Origin: Wolfiporia cocos
Taxonomy: Eukaryota > Basidiomycota > Agaricomycetes > Polyporales > Phaeolaceae
Assembly: GCA_029448655.1 (NCBI GenBank)
Contig: JACCLO010000011.1
Location: forward strand, 2,914,001-2,978,000
Length of the DNA stretch: 64,000 bases
Direction of reading: 5' to 3'
Below are positions 11,706 through 24,106 of this stretch, in pieces (position 1 is the first letter of the stretch; every line of letters begins with the position of its first letter). The notes beneath the pieces are model-generated. The model was given only the letters and a program-made list of their open reading frames with translations, ran no database searches and had not been told where the DNA came from. The position numbers and the translations under genes were made by a program.

Positions 11706-14082
11706 CTAACTGCCGCGAGCCGTCGCCTTGATTTTGCGTTTCTTCTCCGCCTTGGGAATTTTGTGCTTACGCTTCTCTCGCGCTGCCTCCTTTGCCGCCT
11801 TCTTGCGCTCCTGACAAGTGCAGAGATTTGAGTGAAGTCAAAGACATGTCATAAGCTACACACAAACCTTCTTGACTTCCTTGTCCTCGTGTCGGTGACC
11901 GCGCGGCGGACGCGCTTCATACTCGTCATCCTCCGACGTCCCGTCCCCGCCCTCCTCGCTCCCCTCGTCTTCCTCTTGGCTCTCCTCGTCTTCCTCGCGT
12001 GCCACACCGACAGCTGCCTCTTCCAGCTCGTCTTCTTGACCGTCCACATCGTTAGCAAAACGGACGCCTTTTTTCCCCTCCGCCCCGTTCTCGTGCTCGC
12101 GCGGACCGACGATCCCAATCGTGTTGCGGTAGATGAGACGCGCGCCGTCCCCCTCTGCGAGCACGTCCACGTCCCGCTCAGGGTCGTACACCTCGTTCAG
12201 CGTGCGCGGGATGTACGAGCGCATAAAGACCGCGTCTTCGTGCTCGTGCTCGGTTGTCGAGGGGTTGCGAGGCTCGGGAGCTGTGGCGGGCCCTGAGGGG
12301 GCAGCAGCGCTGTCCTCGGGCTCGGCATCCGGCTGAGCCTCGGAGAGCCAATGCCGCAGTACGGCTGTATCGGCTTCGAGAGGTGAGCTTGATGGCGCGG
12401 GAGACGAACGAGGGGAGGAGGGTGGGAGCTCGAGTCGCTCGCGCGTGACGAACTCGAAGGCACGGCGGAGCCCGAGGACGTGCACGCCACGCTTGGCGAA
12501 GAACTCGTCGACGTTGCGCAGATCTGCGCGCAGGAAGTCGTACGCGTGCGGGTGGTCGTGCTCGACGGACTGCGAGACATCGATGATGTACAGGTGACCG
12601 CGGCGTGCTTGCTCTGAGTCGGGCGGGTGTTCTGGTGGGTGGGCATCGGAGGGTTGTGATGGAGAGGGTTGGGAGACAGGTGGTTTTGTTGCCTGTGACG
12701 AGGGCTGCCCTGTCGGAGGGGCGTCGTGATTCTCTGTGCTCTCGGCCTCTTCAACGTGGTAGAGGATGTTGTACTCTGACAAGTCGGCGTGCACAAGCCG
12801 GCACTCGTTGTACATCCTACGAACGATGCAGAGTAGCTCAACATAAAGCTCTGGAAGCTCTGGCTCGGTCAGCTGTGCGTCCTTCAGACGCGGAGAGGCA
12901 TTCCCTGTGCGATCGCCGACAAAGCCCATCGCGAGCACATTTTCGCGCACCTCGACAGGCTCTGGGCAGCGTATACCGGCTGTGTGGAGACGCTTGAGGT
13001 TTCGCAGCTCCTTCTCTGCCCAGAGGCGAACCATTTTGCGTGGGTTGTGCCGACTAGTGATGGGTCAGAATGCAGAATGCACTGGGATGAACGAACCAAC
13101 CTATATCCTCTTCGGAAGCGGAACTCTCCTGTAACGTATTTATCACGGTCTTTGAACACGAGGATAGACGTCTTGTAGATTTTCAGTGCCATATGTGTCC
13201 GTGCGGGAGTGAATGCATGGTATACGTTTGCCTGAATGCATTGTAAACACCTTCGTCAGCTCTTGACATGCTTCCGCACTCCGTCTCAGCGCCAGTGAAC
13301 ATGAATATTTACCTCCTTTCCAGTGCTTACACACCCATTGACCTCGAATATCAGGCCTCTCCCGATCATCTTGAACAAAATGATCCTCGTCCTCGGATCA
13401 AGCACCTGCTCGCTTGTCGCACGATCGCGCTTGTCCTTCATGTTCGCCGTCGCAGACGGGCCCTTTCGGTTCACACCCACACTAAGGCCATACGGCATGT
13501 CGATGTCGCGTATGCGCGCCGCATACCGCGCGAGAGCCTGCAGCTGGTCGGCGGTCTTTTCCCTCGCATGCTCCTCTTTCCCGTCCTTGCTCGCCGCCTT
13601 CCCCTTCCCAGGCCTCGGCCTGTTCACCGCCGGGAGCGGGACACGCGCAGAGGAGGCCGAGGCGGCGGTCGGCGAGGCGGCCGCCGTGCCCGTGCGCACC
13701 GCGACGTGCTGCCGGAGGCGGTTGTACTGCTTCGTGAAGTCTGCGTCAGTCGGCATCGCGCCGCCCGGGGCCGCCAGCGCGCGCACGCACCTCGCTCGGC
13801 GATCTCCCAGTCCTCGTCCTCCGCGCGCAGCGTCTGGAACGCGGCGGCCTCGAGCGCGTCCTCCTCCGCGGCGTGCTCGCGCTCGTGCTCGTCCTCCGAG
13901 TCGAGCGCCGAGTCTGAGGACCACTCGAGGTAGATGTCTGGCACGGCGTCGGGCGCAGCGGGGGTGGCGTCGTCGATGAAGGCGTGCCCCACGCGCGGGT
14001 CGGACGGGACAGGGGCGGGAGCGGAGAGGTCGCCCGGGGCGTCGTCGAACTGCCCCTCCTCGACCAGGTCGGCGGCGGACAT
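11706..14082 (-). CDS. RIO1: RIO1-type atypical protein kinase/ATPase
   Basis: RIO1 acts late in cytoplasmic maturation of the 40S ribosomal subunit. Five exons: 14082-13791, 13740-13313, 13231-13101, 13053-11868 and 11810-11706, giving about 713 residues. Motifs in order: an acidic N-terminus; DFTKQYNR; the ATP-binding flexible segment STGKEANVYHA across a splice; [36 protein letters not shown]; the catalytic loop VHADLSEYN; and the metal-binding [13 protein letters not shown]. The C-terminus is acidic and then basic (Lys-rich), as in RIO1. The protein is longer than yeast Rio1 because of low-complexity inserts. One, of about 52 residues rich in Pro, Ser and Gln, lies between the catalytic loop and the metal-binding motif (about 12755-12600). 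Confidence 0.95.
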
Positions 14083-14903
14083 TGCAAGTCTCGAAGTGAT
14101 GTGTCTGTATAAAGCTGAGGGCCTAGCAGCGGGAAGCCAGAGGGCCGAGGCGCAGAGTGCGAGAGAGAGTGCGGATGCCAGAATTTCTGGAGCGCGCCAC
14201 GGGATTGGCTCGCGGGTTGATGGCGTTCGATCATCGATCGTTTGATGGGAGCGGCTATAGCGCACAAGTTGGATGCGCCGCGCGCTGTGTTCATTGTTGA
14301 GACCGTACATGTCGGTACGACTGCTGATACGCGATGGTGAGCCGCCTTTATTTCCAGCTATTTGCTAGGGAATTCTAGCAGCTGAAAAGGTCTTAGACTG
14401 AAATTCTTAGATATCGCTATTGAAGCTTCATCGCAGTTTTCGTCTCGTCGAAAACATAGTCTTTCAAACTCCTAAATCACATTTCGGACTCATCAGTACG
14501 TACACTCCAGTACGAGAACCACTTATGACCGATACGATGGGGCTAGTCATAAATATCTCAACCGTTCAATGACTTGGTGAGCGATATATGTTTGCTTGCC
14601 GTACTTGCATAACTAACCCAGGCTTCACACTACTGCCGTCCGCACGCTCTGATTTATCTCCCGGTACAACGTGACAGTTCTTGAGCCATTCGAGTTTGGA
14701 CTCTGAAGCTTTTGCTACGTCATTTGAATACATGTCGAAGATTCAAGATCGCGTAGACAAACTCCGGATACTTTGAGCTTATATATCTCATTCGGTTGGC
14801 TCCTACTTCTTACACGCTATTTGTTGACAACTGAGACCAGGATGGTTACCCATGACCTTCCTGTTGTTCAAGGTACGACTGCATGTCTTGCATACCACTT
14901 CTT
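14083..14903. other. Upstream region of RIO1
   Basis: About 820 bp. AT content rises sharply beyond 14340. No gene recognised; the first 250 bp are presumably the RIO1 promoter. Confidence 0.5.
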
Positions 14904-14911
14904 TTCATGAA
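14904..14911. repeat. Target-site duplication, left copy (TTCATGAA)
   Basis: Eight bases immediately outside the left terminal inverted repeat, identical to 15873-15880. Confidence 0.88.
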
Positions 14912-15872
14912 TAGTGTTGCCGAAGTTCAGTTCAGAACCAAGGTTCAGAACCTGAACCGCCTGAACCGAACCTAGGTTCAGGTTCAGTCCAGGTCCGGTT
15001 CAGGGTAGGACATCAAGGTTCGGTTCTTGGTTCAGGGGGGTCATGGGTACCCTTGAACCAGGTTCGAACCGGACTGAACCTTGAACCACATAGCATTAAC
15101 ATATTCTGTGTAGCCACTGGTGGATAAGCATCAATTACAATTATGTTCTTGCCATCTTTGCTATAGTGTTGTTGCAGTAAGTTATGGATAGCTGGCTTCA
15201 CCATAGCAAGCACCAGCACTCATATACTCTAGTCTCCCAATATGGCAAGGGCTCAACCCCATGCTGGGATCACCATGCTTTCTGTGGCACTGGGCTGCAT
15301 TTGTTGCTGTCAGATGAAGTAAGAAATGCAGAAGATTATGTTCCACTTCATATCCATGATCCTAGGTTATATACAGTGTTGTCTAAGAATGGTTTGTTAT
15401 TGAGGTTTGCCTTAGGCTAATTCACAATCATAAACTCTGATTACTGAACTGCTCAAAATGGCTGCCTTGAGTGATTATTGTGCATCTAAAATTCATGTTT
15501 ACCACTCTAATCAAGATTAAGAGCCACTTTGGAATTCAGCCCAATAGACACCAAATGGAGGCACTGCAGAACTGGAAGTGTGATTACTTTAGTGGGTTCA
15601 ATAGTGCCGGGAATGAGGTAGGCAATAGAGAGCAATTGGTATACATAGAAAGGTGCATGAAGTTGGTGTCTAAATTATTATTTTTACACTCTATAGGAGC
15701 AAGTAACTTAGTGGTTCGAACCTAGTTCGAACCATGAACCGAACCTGATGAACCAGTTCACCAGGTTCAGTCCAGGTTCAGGTTCAGGTTCAGGCTCCCT
15801 GCAGTCGGTTCGGTTCTGGGTTCAGCCCTAGACCCCCCTGAACCTGAACCGAACTGAACTTCGGCAACACTA
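14912..15872. mobile_element. Non-autonomous hAT-like element with 8-bp target duplication
   Basis: A 961-bp element bounded by perfect 22-bp terminal inverted repeats (14912-14933 and 15851-15872) starting TAGTGTTGCCGAAGTTCAG. Each side is flanked by the same 8 bases, TTCATGAA (14904-14911 and 15873-15880), itself a palindrome. An 8-bp duplication with TAGTG-type ends is characteristic of the hAT superfamily. Both ends carry dense subterminal arrays of GGTTCAG and its complement CTGAACC (about 14930-15090 and 15715-15850), likely transposase-binding sites (inference). The AT-rich interior has only frames shorter than about 85 codons and none resembles a hAT transposase, so it would need one in trans. 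Intact ends and a perfect duplication suggest recent insertion. Confidence 0.88.
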
Positions 15873-15880
15873 TTCATGAA
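15873..15880. repeat. Target-site duplication, right copy (TTCATGAA)
   Basis: Eight bases immediately outside the right terminal inverted repeat, identical to 14904-14911. Confidence 0.88.
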
Positions 15881-17344
15881 GTCAATCTCATCTCCGGGAT
15901 ATATGTATAAGCGAGAAATAGTTCTCTCCCACTGTGCAACGACAAAAATGTGGTAAGCCGATCGTTGAGCAACCTGACTCACTGACATTCCCCGCCTTCA
16001 AATCTCGAGATTAGTTTCTCTCACTATTCGTCCCGCGACAAATCTCGATTGATGACGAGACGCATTTGGATAGTCTGAGTCTTGCAATTTGCACCGCTAG
16101 ACGCGGACACGGTTGCGTAACCCAGCAGCTGAAGATAATTGAACAAGAAACAGTGGCAGTAGTGCAATGAAGTCGACGCATGCTGGCTTTATAGCTGAAT
16201 GGTAAGATTTCAGGGAAGCGTCGCGTTCCTTTAAGCACACTGTCTTGTCAAGCGGGGAATCTTGCACGCTGTGTGACACATTCCGCAAGTAATTCGTCTG
16301 GAGCTCGAGCCATTGTAATGTGAGCGTTTATATATACGCTAATCAGACCACTGACTATCCTTGAAGTTTGGAGAGTACAGGCCGCTACGCATATTATATT
16401 ATCACTTCATGCTGAGAATATAACATATGATTTGGTTGCACCAAGCTCATACATGCTCTTGTGATGACTTGTAATGATCCCATGGAGACAATGTCGTGCA
16501 GCGCGCATGCTTAACTCTGCATCTAATTCCCCAAGTCGTGGATCATGCCGAATATTTCTCCCAGGATGATCATCGGCAGACATATTACTGTGCGAGTCTC
16601 TCCGATGGGCCAACGATACACGTTGCCTGCGCAGCGCAAAACGGGTGCGAATCCGTGGAAACGATCCCCTCTTCGCAATATATCAGGTTATAATTCGAGC
16701 TAAGTGCACTTGAATGTGACATGCAGGATCAGCGGGTGGTCTTAGGTTATCAATGAGGTGAACGGTGCAAGCGGGTGAGCCGCTTTATTGTGTGGCGCTG
16801 CGAGCTCACATTGAGAAGCAATTAGTGCCGCACATCTTGCTGAGGAACAAAAGCCTTCCGATTGATATCGTAGTTTCCTAAGTATATGTTAGGTATGCAT
16901 TACTTTAATCGTTGCGATGTAGACTGTACCAAAGTCTAAAGCCCCTCCCATAAAGTGATGTGCCATTAATACGTGCCACATCATAATACCGTAATAACGG
17001 AGCTGTATCTGCGACCGACAGTACTGTCTGCATATGTTTCAGCATAATCAGAGGTTGCAAGCAAAACTGAACTCCGGCTAGCAATCTTCTATAGTAAAGC
17101 ATCTTGATTAGGCAACTCCCTAGTACAGTAGCCGCTGCTGGTCGCATCTCAGCTACATCACGATAACATCAATATGTCGCTCTAGATTCCGTGCGGGAGC
17201 ACGGGTTATCCAGCTAGTATTGAATAACAGCACCTTGTATCGATAATCCGCCACCGCCCTCTGCAGCGGTCACGGGACCTTGCATAACCCCGGCCGCTCG
17301 AGTTTCCTTCGCGCCATACAACCTCCGGTTTGCGCGTCGCATCC
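15881..17344. other. Gene-free stretch, about 1.46 kb
   Basis: AT-rich with only short frames. No recognised gene, RNA or repeat. The last 100 bp should hold the promoter of the next gene. Confidence 0.45.
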
Positions 17345-18131
17345 ATGTCTCTTCGCCAGCGCATCCCATTTCGCTTCTCCGGAGATGATAATACGGACGA
17401 CGCGGACGATACGCGCATTCTCGACGAACAAGGTGCGTGAACAGGACGACTTAAATTGGCGCACGGAGCGCTCACATCCTGTCGGTGTGGCTTGTCAATG
17501 GATAGAGCAGGAAGAGGTTATTGCGCACCTCCGCGCCCAAAGCCATGCTTCTGCGCAGCGGGACGCACGCCTCGTGCAAGCCGTGCTAGCGCTCTCATGT
17601 CTGCTGTGCGTTTCGCCCTTCTGCTCTGAATCGCCTCCTACTCACCCGACACGCACGCTGCGCTTGCGTCTGCAAATGCGCAGTCATATCATGTTTCTCC
17701 TCGACCAGACGCACACCGCCCCGCTGTACGTGCTTCTCACTGCGCACACTCCGCCGGTGACCTCTATCCCCCTTGCGGCACCCCTTACGCTCCTGCACGT
17801 CCTCCTACACGTCCTTCTGTTCCTGCGGCTCCTCCCTCCGACCCACCCGCTCACCTCCCATCTTCCATTTTCCCTGCCACCACCTATATACATAGCCCTT
17901 CCTTTTTCCTCCCCTCTCCCAGGGTCCATATCTGTGCCATCAGAGCTGGTGCTTGCGCTCCCCGCGCCCTTGCTCGCCCTTGCTCTTGTATGTGCCTGGC
18001 CTGACGTTGCCTGGTGGATAGAGCCACTTGCGCTCGCGCTGCTTGCGCGCTCTGCATCTATCAGCGCGGGGTATGCTGAGGCTGAGATTACGCAGCTAGA
18101 GAGGCTGCGCTACGACGCGCGGGGGGCTTGA
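17345..18131 (+). CDS. Small multi-pass membrane protein, family not recognised
   Basis: Two exons (17345-17432, 17515-18131) give about 234 residues. The 3' splice site was chosen to restore the phase between ILDEQ and EVIAHLRAQ. The N-terminus (MSLRQRIPFRFSGDDNTDDA) is hydrophilic and acidic. The rest alternates hydrophobic runs with short polar loops: near LVQAVLALSCLLC, PLTLLHVLLHVLLFLRLLP, and a long C-terminal pair around LVLALPAPLLALALVCA and IEPLALALLARSA. It ends with a short amphipathic tail (LERLRYDARGA). Three to five membrane segments are plausible. I do not recognise the family and assign no function. An additional intron within exon 2 cannot be ruled out. Confidence 0.55.
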
Positions 18132-19640
18132 GCGGACTGCAGATAGGCTTCTGGTGATGCTGAGGTAAATGCCATGAGCTGAGCAGTATTAGCTACCGGA
18201 CGAATTGAGATGAGCCTCAGTCAGCATAACTGCCTTAATACTTGAGATAGAGCAGCACATCTTGCCAAACTCTCGGGTTTATTCGTGAGGTTTGTGCATA
18301 CCTATCTAGCTGTGCCACACGCTAGATAAGACCCATGCTCTACTTGCTGTTGACCACAGACTCGCTACACAGTGCACTTATATTACGAGAATGTCACCAA
18401 AAACCTGCATTCAGCCGCATCTTCTAACACCTTTACGCCTTGCAGGAATAGAATAGTCTCAGCCGCACACGGTTCGCGCATGGGCTCTGCCCTAAGCGCT
18501 ACCTCCATAACTCAGCCACATCTCCATGCTCATCGCCCAGCACCAAATTTGTCCGGGTAAGCCTGACAGGCGGCAGGCTCGAGCATTTCCACTTCCGGAC
18601 CATCTTCTACTCACCATCATGCATCAAGCACTGCATCAATAGCTCAGATTAGAAGCAGCGGGGCCAGGTATAGTAATCGGAACAACAAGGCTGAATATTT
18701 GATATACCCTTGCAAAATTTGACAGATGGTCCCCTGTACATACGCCGCTCAGGGCATAGCGTTCGAGAAGGGTGAAAAATCACATTAGTGGCGTCAAGTC
18801 CCTGCGGGATTCCGAGCTCGAACATTCTCCGTTCGCTGAGACCCAAACTGGCCTGCATGCTGCGCGTCTCAAAATCCTTGATGCATGGTTTTGACCCGAT
18901 GGTGGAATGGGATCACGGTCGGTAACATAAGCAATGAGGTAACTGTCATGCTCATCGCAATTTGTTGTCCCCATGGCTCGTTCTTGGCTGAGACTTATAC
19001 ATTGCATTTGAGATTTCTTCCCGAACCTTGATTACGATCCATCACTATCAAGCCACATAGGTCGTTACAGCCATTTCGGGTGAATATGACATTATGTGTT
19101 GTCTTGACTGCGTCAACGAAAAAGAGAATTCCCTAATATGTGAGCAGGACTGCTCCGGAAGGCGCCCACAATTTCCCTTGCCAAGACTGCGAAGCTTCTC
19201 TACTGGCAGCTGCCCAGCGCGCTGCCTGCCAAACCGCAGCGCCTGCACCGCAAACGTCGACCGAAACGGGGAATTTCCTTCTCGTGAACGTGGTCCAGAA
19301 CAACGCGACATGTCGTTTTCATCCAAAATGGCTGTAATTGGCTGTCACAATGTCAACGCCCGACTACAGCATAGAAAACGCAAATGGAACCCGAATACAT
19401 GCTAGCAGTGAAGCCATTGATGCCAATAGCATTGTGAGAAGACGCTGCTGGCTGTGTTTCAGGATCCGGCCTCTCCTATCAATAGGGCTATCGTGCTCTC
19501 CTCGCTGGTAGTGGCATTCTCTGGTATCCTTACTCCCTCAAGAGATTACATTATACAGAGGGAGCTGAAGACAACGAGGTCATCATTTGTCCATCTACAG
19601 CTGCGTCGGTGGCTTGCGCAATCCCACATCATCCGTCACT
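18132..19640. other. Gene-free stretch, about 1.5 kb
   Basis: Only short, unrelated frames on both strands. Probably the 3' end of the previous gene and the promoter of the next. Confidence 0.45.
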
Positions 19641-21138
19641 ATGTCGACCAGTGAGGCTCAATGGATGTTCGTATCGTCAATATTCAGTATCGTCTTGACT
19701 TTCGCGTTCTCGCCCTATGCCTATTGGATCATCTTTTACCTATGGCTTTGGTACTTGGAGTACCAATGCGATAAGCTGTGGGCGCAGTTGAAATCGAGAA
19801 ACCTACTAGGGGATGAGGAAATGTATCGCTCCTACAAAAGGTGCGAGTCCACATTATCCTACTGTACGACATCACCACGCTAAACACTAGCCACAATCAA
19901 GACTTCATGAGGAAGTAGAGCATTTGTCAGACATGTTGTACGGGCTCTCAATGCCCTACAAATTCTTCAAGATGTCTTCTGCCTTGAGCAAAACGAAGAG
20001 AAAGGCAGAATTTGTGAGTCAGGCTCGTCCAATTAGCATGACCAGGCTGACAAATGAGTCAGCTCCGTGACGACCGTGCTCTGCCGGGAATCATCAACAA
20101 CGACCAGGTAACTCAGCAAGGTCCGTGTAAGAGCTAATATGAAGATAAATCCACTCATTCACTGAACTATGTTTCCATTTTCTATTCGAAATCAATGCGT
20201 ATCCAGATGTTGAACATTCGTCGTCAACGTTGTCACATTGCCTGGAGGCCATACAAGTGCATCCCTCGGATCGTTTCCCTATTCCTTTGAGAACTCAAGA
20301 TGACCCCACTGTGATGTTGAATGCCTCGGATCAAGACGAATACTTCGGAAGACCTCGCCGTGCCACTTACCGTGACGATCCCTTATCACATCGGGCAACA
20401 CAACCTTCATTTGCACGGCATCTACATCCTGTGAATCTGACATTACGTCATCCCTCGGGTCAAATGAGCGAGTACAGCCAGCATAACAGACATGGAAGTG
20501 CCACACCGCAGATAGCTGCTAACGACCCGGCTACGACGCGAGTCATCCCACTTCACCGCCAACCTGTGCCTGCGCCTACGCGCGGCAGATTCAGCGGTAG
20601 GACTGGAAGCAGCTCTGTTTCATCATCTGGATCGCCTGTAAACGCGAGATCACACAACCGCTCGAGTATGCCGAACGGGGACTCAGACAGGCACGAGGGA
20701 GGAGGAGCTTTGCATGCATCCACTGACCGTGGCACTCTGGACGGGGAACGACCTCCACAGCCTCTGGACACCTCACCCACGTTCCCACCCACCCCAGACT
20801 CGCTAACAACGAGCCCTGTCTTGGGCAGGTCGCCGAGGGACCAAAAGCTCGGTGGCGAGAGCTTCATGCCCATCTATTCCACTGAGGCGAGAGCGTCGGG
20901 AATCCAGCGCTCCACGTCGAGTCTCCATCGCAGGATGTCGGAAGGCAGGTCGGTACGCGCAGACAGCGGAGAGTTGTCTGGTGTGGAAGATGACTGTGAT
21001 CGGTGGTCCACTAGCTCATCGGTCCAGCTCCCACCGACGCCATCGTCGCAGTGCTCCGATGGCCGAATTTATATACGGCCAGGGCCGAGTAGCGCCCAGC
21101 ACGCGCTGTCGGACTCGCCTGTCAGTCTGACATTGTGA
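19641..21138 (+). CDS. Membrane-anchored orphan protein with disordered tail, paralogue A
   Basis: Four exons: 19641-19840, 19902-20013, 20063-20120 and 20207-21138, about 433 residues. The first three exons are 200, 112 and 58 nt, exactly the lengths in paralogue B at 30793-32548, and the third intron starts with the unusual GTCCGT in both. The N-terminus carries one strongly hydrophobic segment (near residues 8-38) followed by WYLEYQCDKLWAQL. A conserved helical stretch follows (HEEVEHLSDMLYGLSMPYK, compare HEIAQLIRELHGIPLMYK in B). The C-terminal 300 residues are rich in Ser, Pro, Arg and Thr and probably disordered, with runs such as GSSSVSSSGSP. I recognise no domain. The topology suggests a single membrane anchor with a large cytoplasmic tail, possibly phosphorylated (inference). 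Confidence 0.75.
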
Positions 21139-21780
21139 TCGCGCTAGTATCCGTGATCCTCAGGAGGGCGTTCTCTGTGTTGCTCGCAAATTGTCTACTA
21201 CAGCATGAACAGACTACGGACAGGTATGGCATAGCTTTAGGTGATGTTTATTATCCGTCAACGAGAGTTTATATGGAATCTCGACACCGGTAGCGGTGGG
21301 GGTGGTTGCAGAAACTTGCTTGATACGTGGATTCCCCTAAATATACACTTTGTGCAATGATGATTATGGATTAACTCGGTGCCGGTGACAGAACAGCTAG
21401 TCGCGTTACACAGTGGTGGTCCCGATGGAAACAAGCCTGTCGAACTTCCGCGCCAGATGGCACTAAATCTGCACATGATGCTTCAGCGATTACATAGTAT
21501 CCTATTCTATCGCAAAACCTAACTAGGCGGTAATTGTTACGTAAAGACCGTAAGAAGGATAGCCGCGTCCCGGGCGGTGCTTACGGTCGAGTAGCAAGAG
21601 GCTGACCTCGCGAGGTGTGGCACAGAATCTGCGATATCATCTGTTGACGTGCTAATATATCAATAGCATGGAGCATGGACATCAGAGTCCTATCTGCGCA
21701 GTTAAGCAGAGTGCCGCCCAGTTAGTACCACGGTGGGGGACCACGCGGGAATCCTGGGTGCTGTGGTTTTTCTAAACGTC
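21139..21780. other. Intergenic, 640 bp
   Basis: 3' region of paralogue A. No gene recognised. Confidence 0.45.
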
Positions 21781-21788
21781 ATTCCTCT

Positions 21789-21990
21789 TTTTCGACTTTT
21801 GTCGAATTCATTTTGGGAAGGGAAAGGGGAAGGGGTTGCCTGCTGGCCCTCCGTTCCAGCAGTGTCTGCGCCCAGCAGGTCCGTGTTGCGGCGCGCATTG
21901 ATGGTGAGCATGTGCTCAGCGTCCGGCCTGTGGCTCGTGTTGGTGAGTGCGTGCTCAACGTTCAAACGTTCAGCGCTCACGTTCAGCGCC
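21789..21990 (+). pseudogene. Relic of the C-terminal region of a paralogue-B-like gene
   Basis: The translated frame contains CWPSVPAVSAPSRSVLRRA and CSASGLWLVLVSA, matching DWPSAPAVSAPGRSMSRRA and RSVSGLRLVVASA of paralogue B (32245-32360). DNA similarity is visible over about 150 bp, including the purine-rich GGGGAAGGGG lead-in. The N-terminal exons and membrane anchor are missing. The similarity ends where the duplicated F-box segment begins (about 21997). A leftover fragment of a third family member or of an unequal exchange. Confidence 0.6.
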
Positions 21991-21996
21991 AGAGAT

Positions 21997-23885
21997 AGAA
22001 TCGCATTGCAACTGATGCAGATTGAATAGCGTATTACGTATATGGTATTCGTCTGCATTCACATTATATGCTCTCTTTCCGCAGCCCTTGGCCTACCTCA
22101 CCCAATGGCGCTATCGTACACATCTAGCCCACCTTCTAAATATCGGCTACAGTTCCGCCCTCCACGGTCTCGCAGGAACAATACTCCAGTCACGACCGAA
22201 TCGTCCTTGAATGGCCTATGCAGAGGAACAGACTGCTCTCCAATTTCGCCCCGGAAATCACCATGGACACATATATTCACCGTTCAGAATCCACCTTTCA
22301 GTGCAAGTATTGAGTTTGTCGAAATTTCACGTTCATCTACCTCGCTGCCTATCATACTACGACTCCCTCCGCTCAGCGACATCCAGCCATTACCATTACT
22401 GCGACAGGGTAGCAAGCCTGCCCTTCCGAGGGGTCTCCCAACCAATCAGCCATACGTGCCACGACGGTGGAATTTGAATCTGCCACGCTTCCCTGCAGAG
22501 ATCATCGCTCTGATTATAGATGCTCTCGGAGACTTGCTGGGTTCATGCACCACATACCAAAGTGGCAGCTGCTTCAAGAGTTTACGCAATGCGCTGCGTC
22601 ATTGTGCGCTCACCTGTAGTATCTGCTGCAGGATGAGCCAGCGCAACCTGGTGCGTCGGGTAGCCTTGTGCAATCCTCGGCAACTAGAGGGCTTCAATAC
22701 ATTGATGAGAAAGAAGGGTAACCTCGCTCGTCATGTCGAGGCTATCGTCGTCGGATATCCCCGGAGGATATGCACTATCGCAGCGACGACAGTCCTGGAG
22801 AGTCTTGCAGCTCCCCTGGCCGAGAAGGTGCAGAAATTGGAGATTACCTACGAGCGCTCTGATTTCTCGTTCTTTGGTGCACCGCAACTGGCAATATCTC
22901 CACAAATCCTCCTCTATCAGCGAGCTGCATCTATCAGACGTCAGGGTGGGCTCGCGGGGTAAAGTGGGCAAAATACTCTGCTCTCTTCCAAGCCTTCGAG
23001 CCCTGCACTGTACCAACCTCAGATGGATCCATGAGGGTCTGGATATGTCCAGCATCCAGTCCCAGGAGACATCAGCTAGGCTGAGTAACCTGCAAGTTGT
23101 GAGTATCCAAAGAGTAAAGGTCGGAGGGTTCTTGGACCTACTTCCTTCAATATGTGCCGACACAATCCCTCTCAAGCAGTTCACGGCCTCCGATTGCCGT
23201 GTCAATTTGGACTTGCACTGGTGCCTACTGAGTCGGCTGTTCAAAAGAGCAGGAACCACCTGCAATCCGTGGGACTATATGAAGTTCATGTCGAGAATGT
23301 GCCTCATCAATGCACCTCAGATGGAAATAGTATGTCCATCACGTCATCATACTGCATACTGCATACAACTAATAAGTGAAATGGTAACTAGTTTTCTTGA
23401 CATGTCCGAGAACACTAATTGACCCTAGCAAGCCGAGAACAAGCAGCAGAGAAGACGATTCAGCCATCTCTCGAGCATTCGCTGGTTTCACTTCGCCTTC
23501 GATGGCCCACATTACCATGACCATCTGGTGCACTTCCAAACCTCGCAATACTAAATGGTTCACGAGTGCTGTGGACGACCAGGCCTTCAAGAACCTAGAT
23601 GATATCCTGTGCAAAGCTCAATTTTCAGACCTAATATCAGTACGATGGGTGCTGAAGCTCACAAAGTATGCACGAGAGATCAACAGGCTCTTGGAGACTG
23701 GAAATTGTCTAGCGGTCGTTGGGGAGATCGACGGGGGCGTTTCAATGTATCACAATGAGGAGTCTTGTTATTCGCGATCACTGTGCCGCTATATACGGTC
23801 ACACATGCCACGGACCAGTGCTAGAGGAATTCTGTCCTTTAGCACGGATCAGTGTATAGTCATACGAGAGGAGGCCATATACTGA
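21997..23885 (+). pseudogene. Broken copy of the F-box-like gene at 42037-44164
   Basis: Near-identical in DNA to the minus-strand gene at 42037-44164, in opposite orientation. Breaks relative to that copy: the first about 105 codons and promoter are absent (sequence jumps from about 22066 straight to the equivalent of about 43880); an 8-nt deletion near 22887 after GAPQ shifts the frame; a 1-nt deletion near 23252 shifts it again. There is also an in-frame 3-nt difference near 23030. The frame pieces still show the F-box-like segment LPRFPAEIIALIIDALGDLL and the downstream EINRLLETGNCLAVVGE. Most likely a pseudogene. The sharing ends just after 23940. Confidence 0.85.
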
Positions 23886-24106
23886 AGCTAGGTACTGATA
23901 TCCTTTAGAATAGCTTAGGGGAGTGGATTACATTTGCACAGACCAGCATTCTGATAGACTACTCAGAGGAGTGACGATTTATGTGTATGGTTACTGTCTG
24001 TACACTATCTGTCCATACATCATTCGCACGTATACGGTTAGCGTCTGTATATCACTGTTCGTATATCAGAAGCCAACTGAGTAAAACTATCCAGGACTCC
24101 TGGCTC

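Noticed and set aside
15062..15071. GGTTCGAACC resembling a tRNA T-arm
   Set aside because: It belongs to the GGTTC/GAACC subterminal repeats of the element; no cloverleaf can be drawn around it.
15013..15725. Short frames inside the hAT-like element as a possible transposase
   Set aside because: None exceeds about 85 codons and none shows hAT dimerisation or catalytic motifs.
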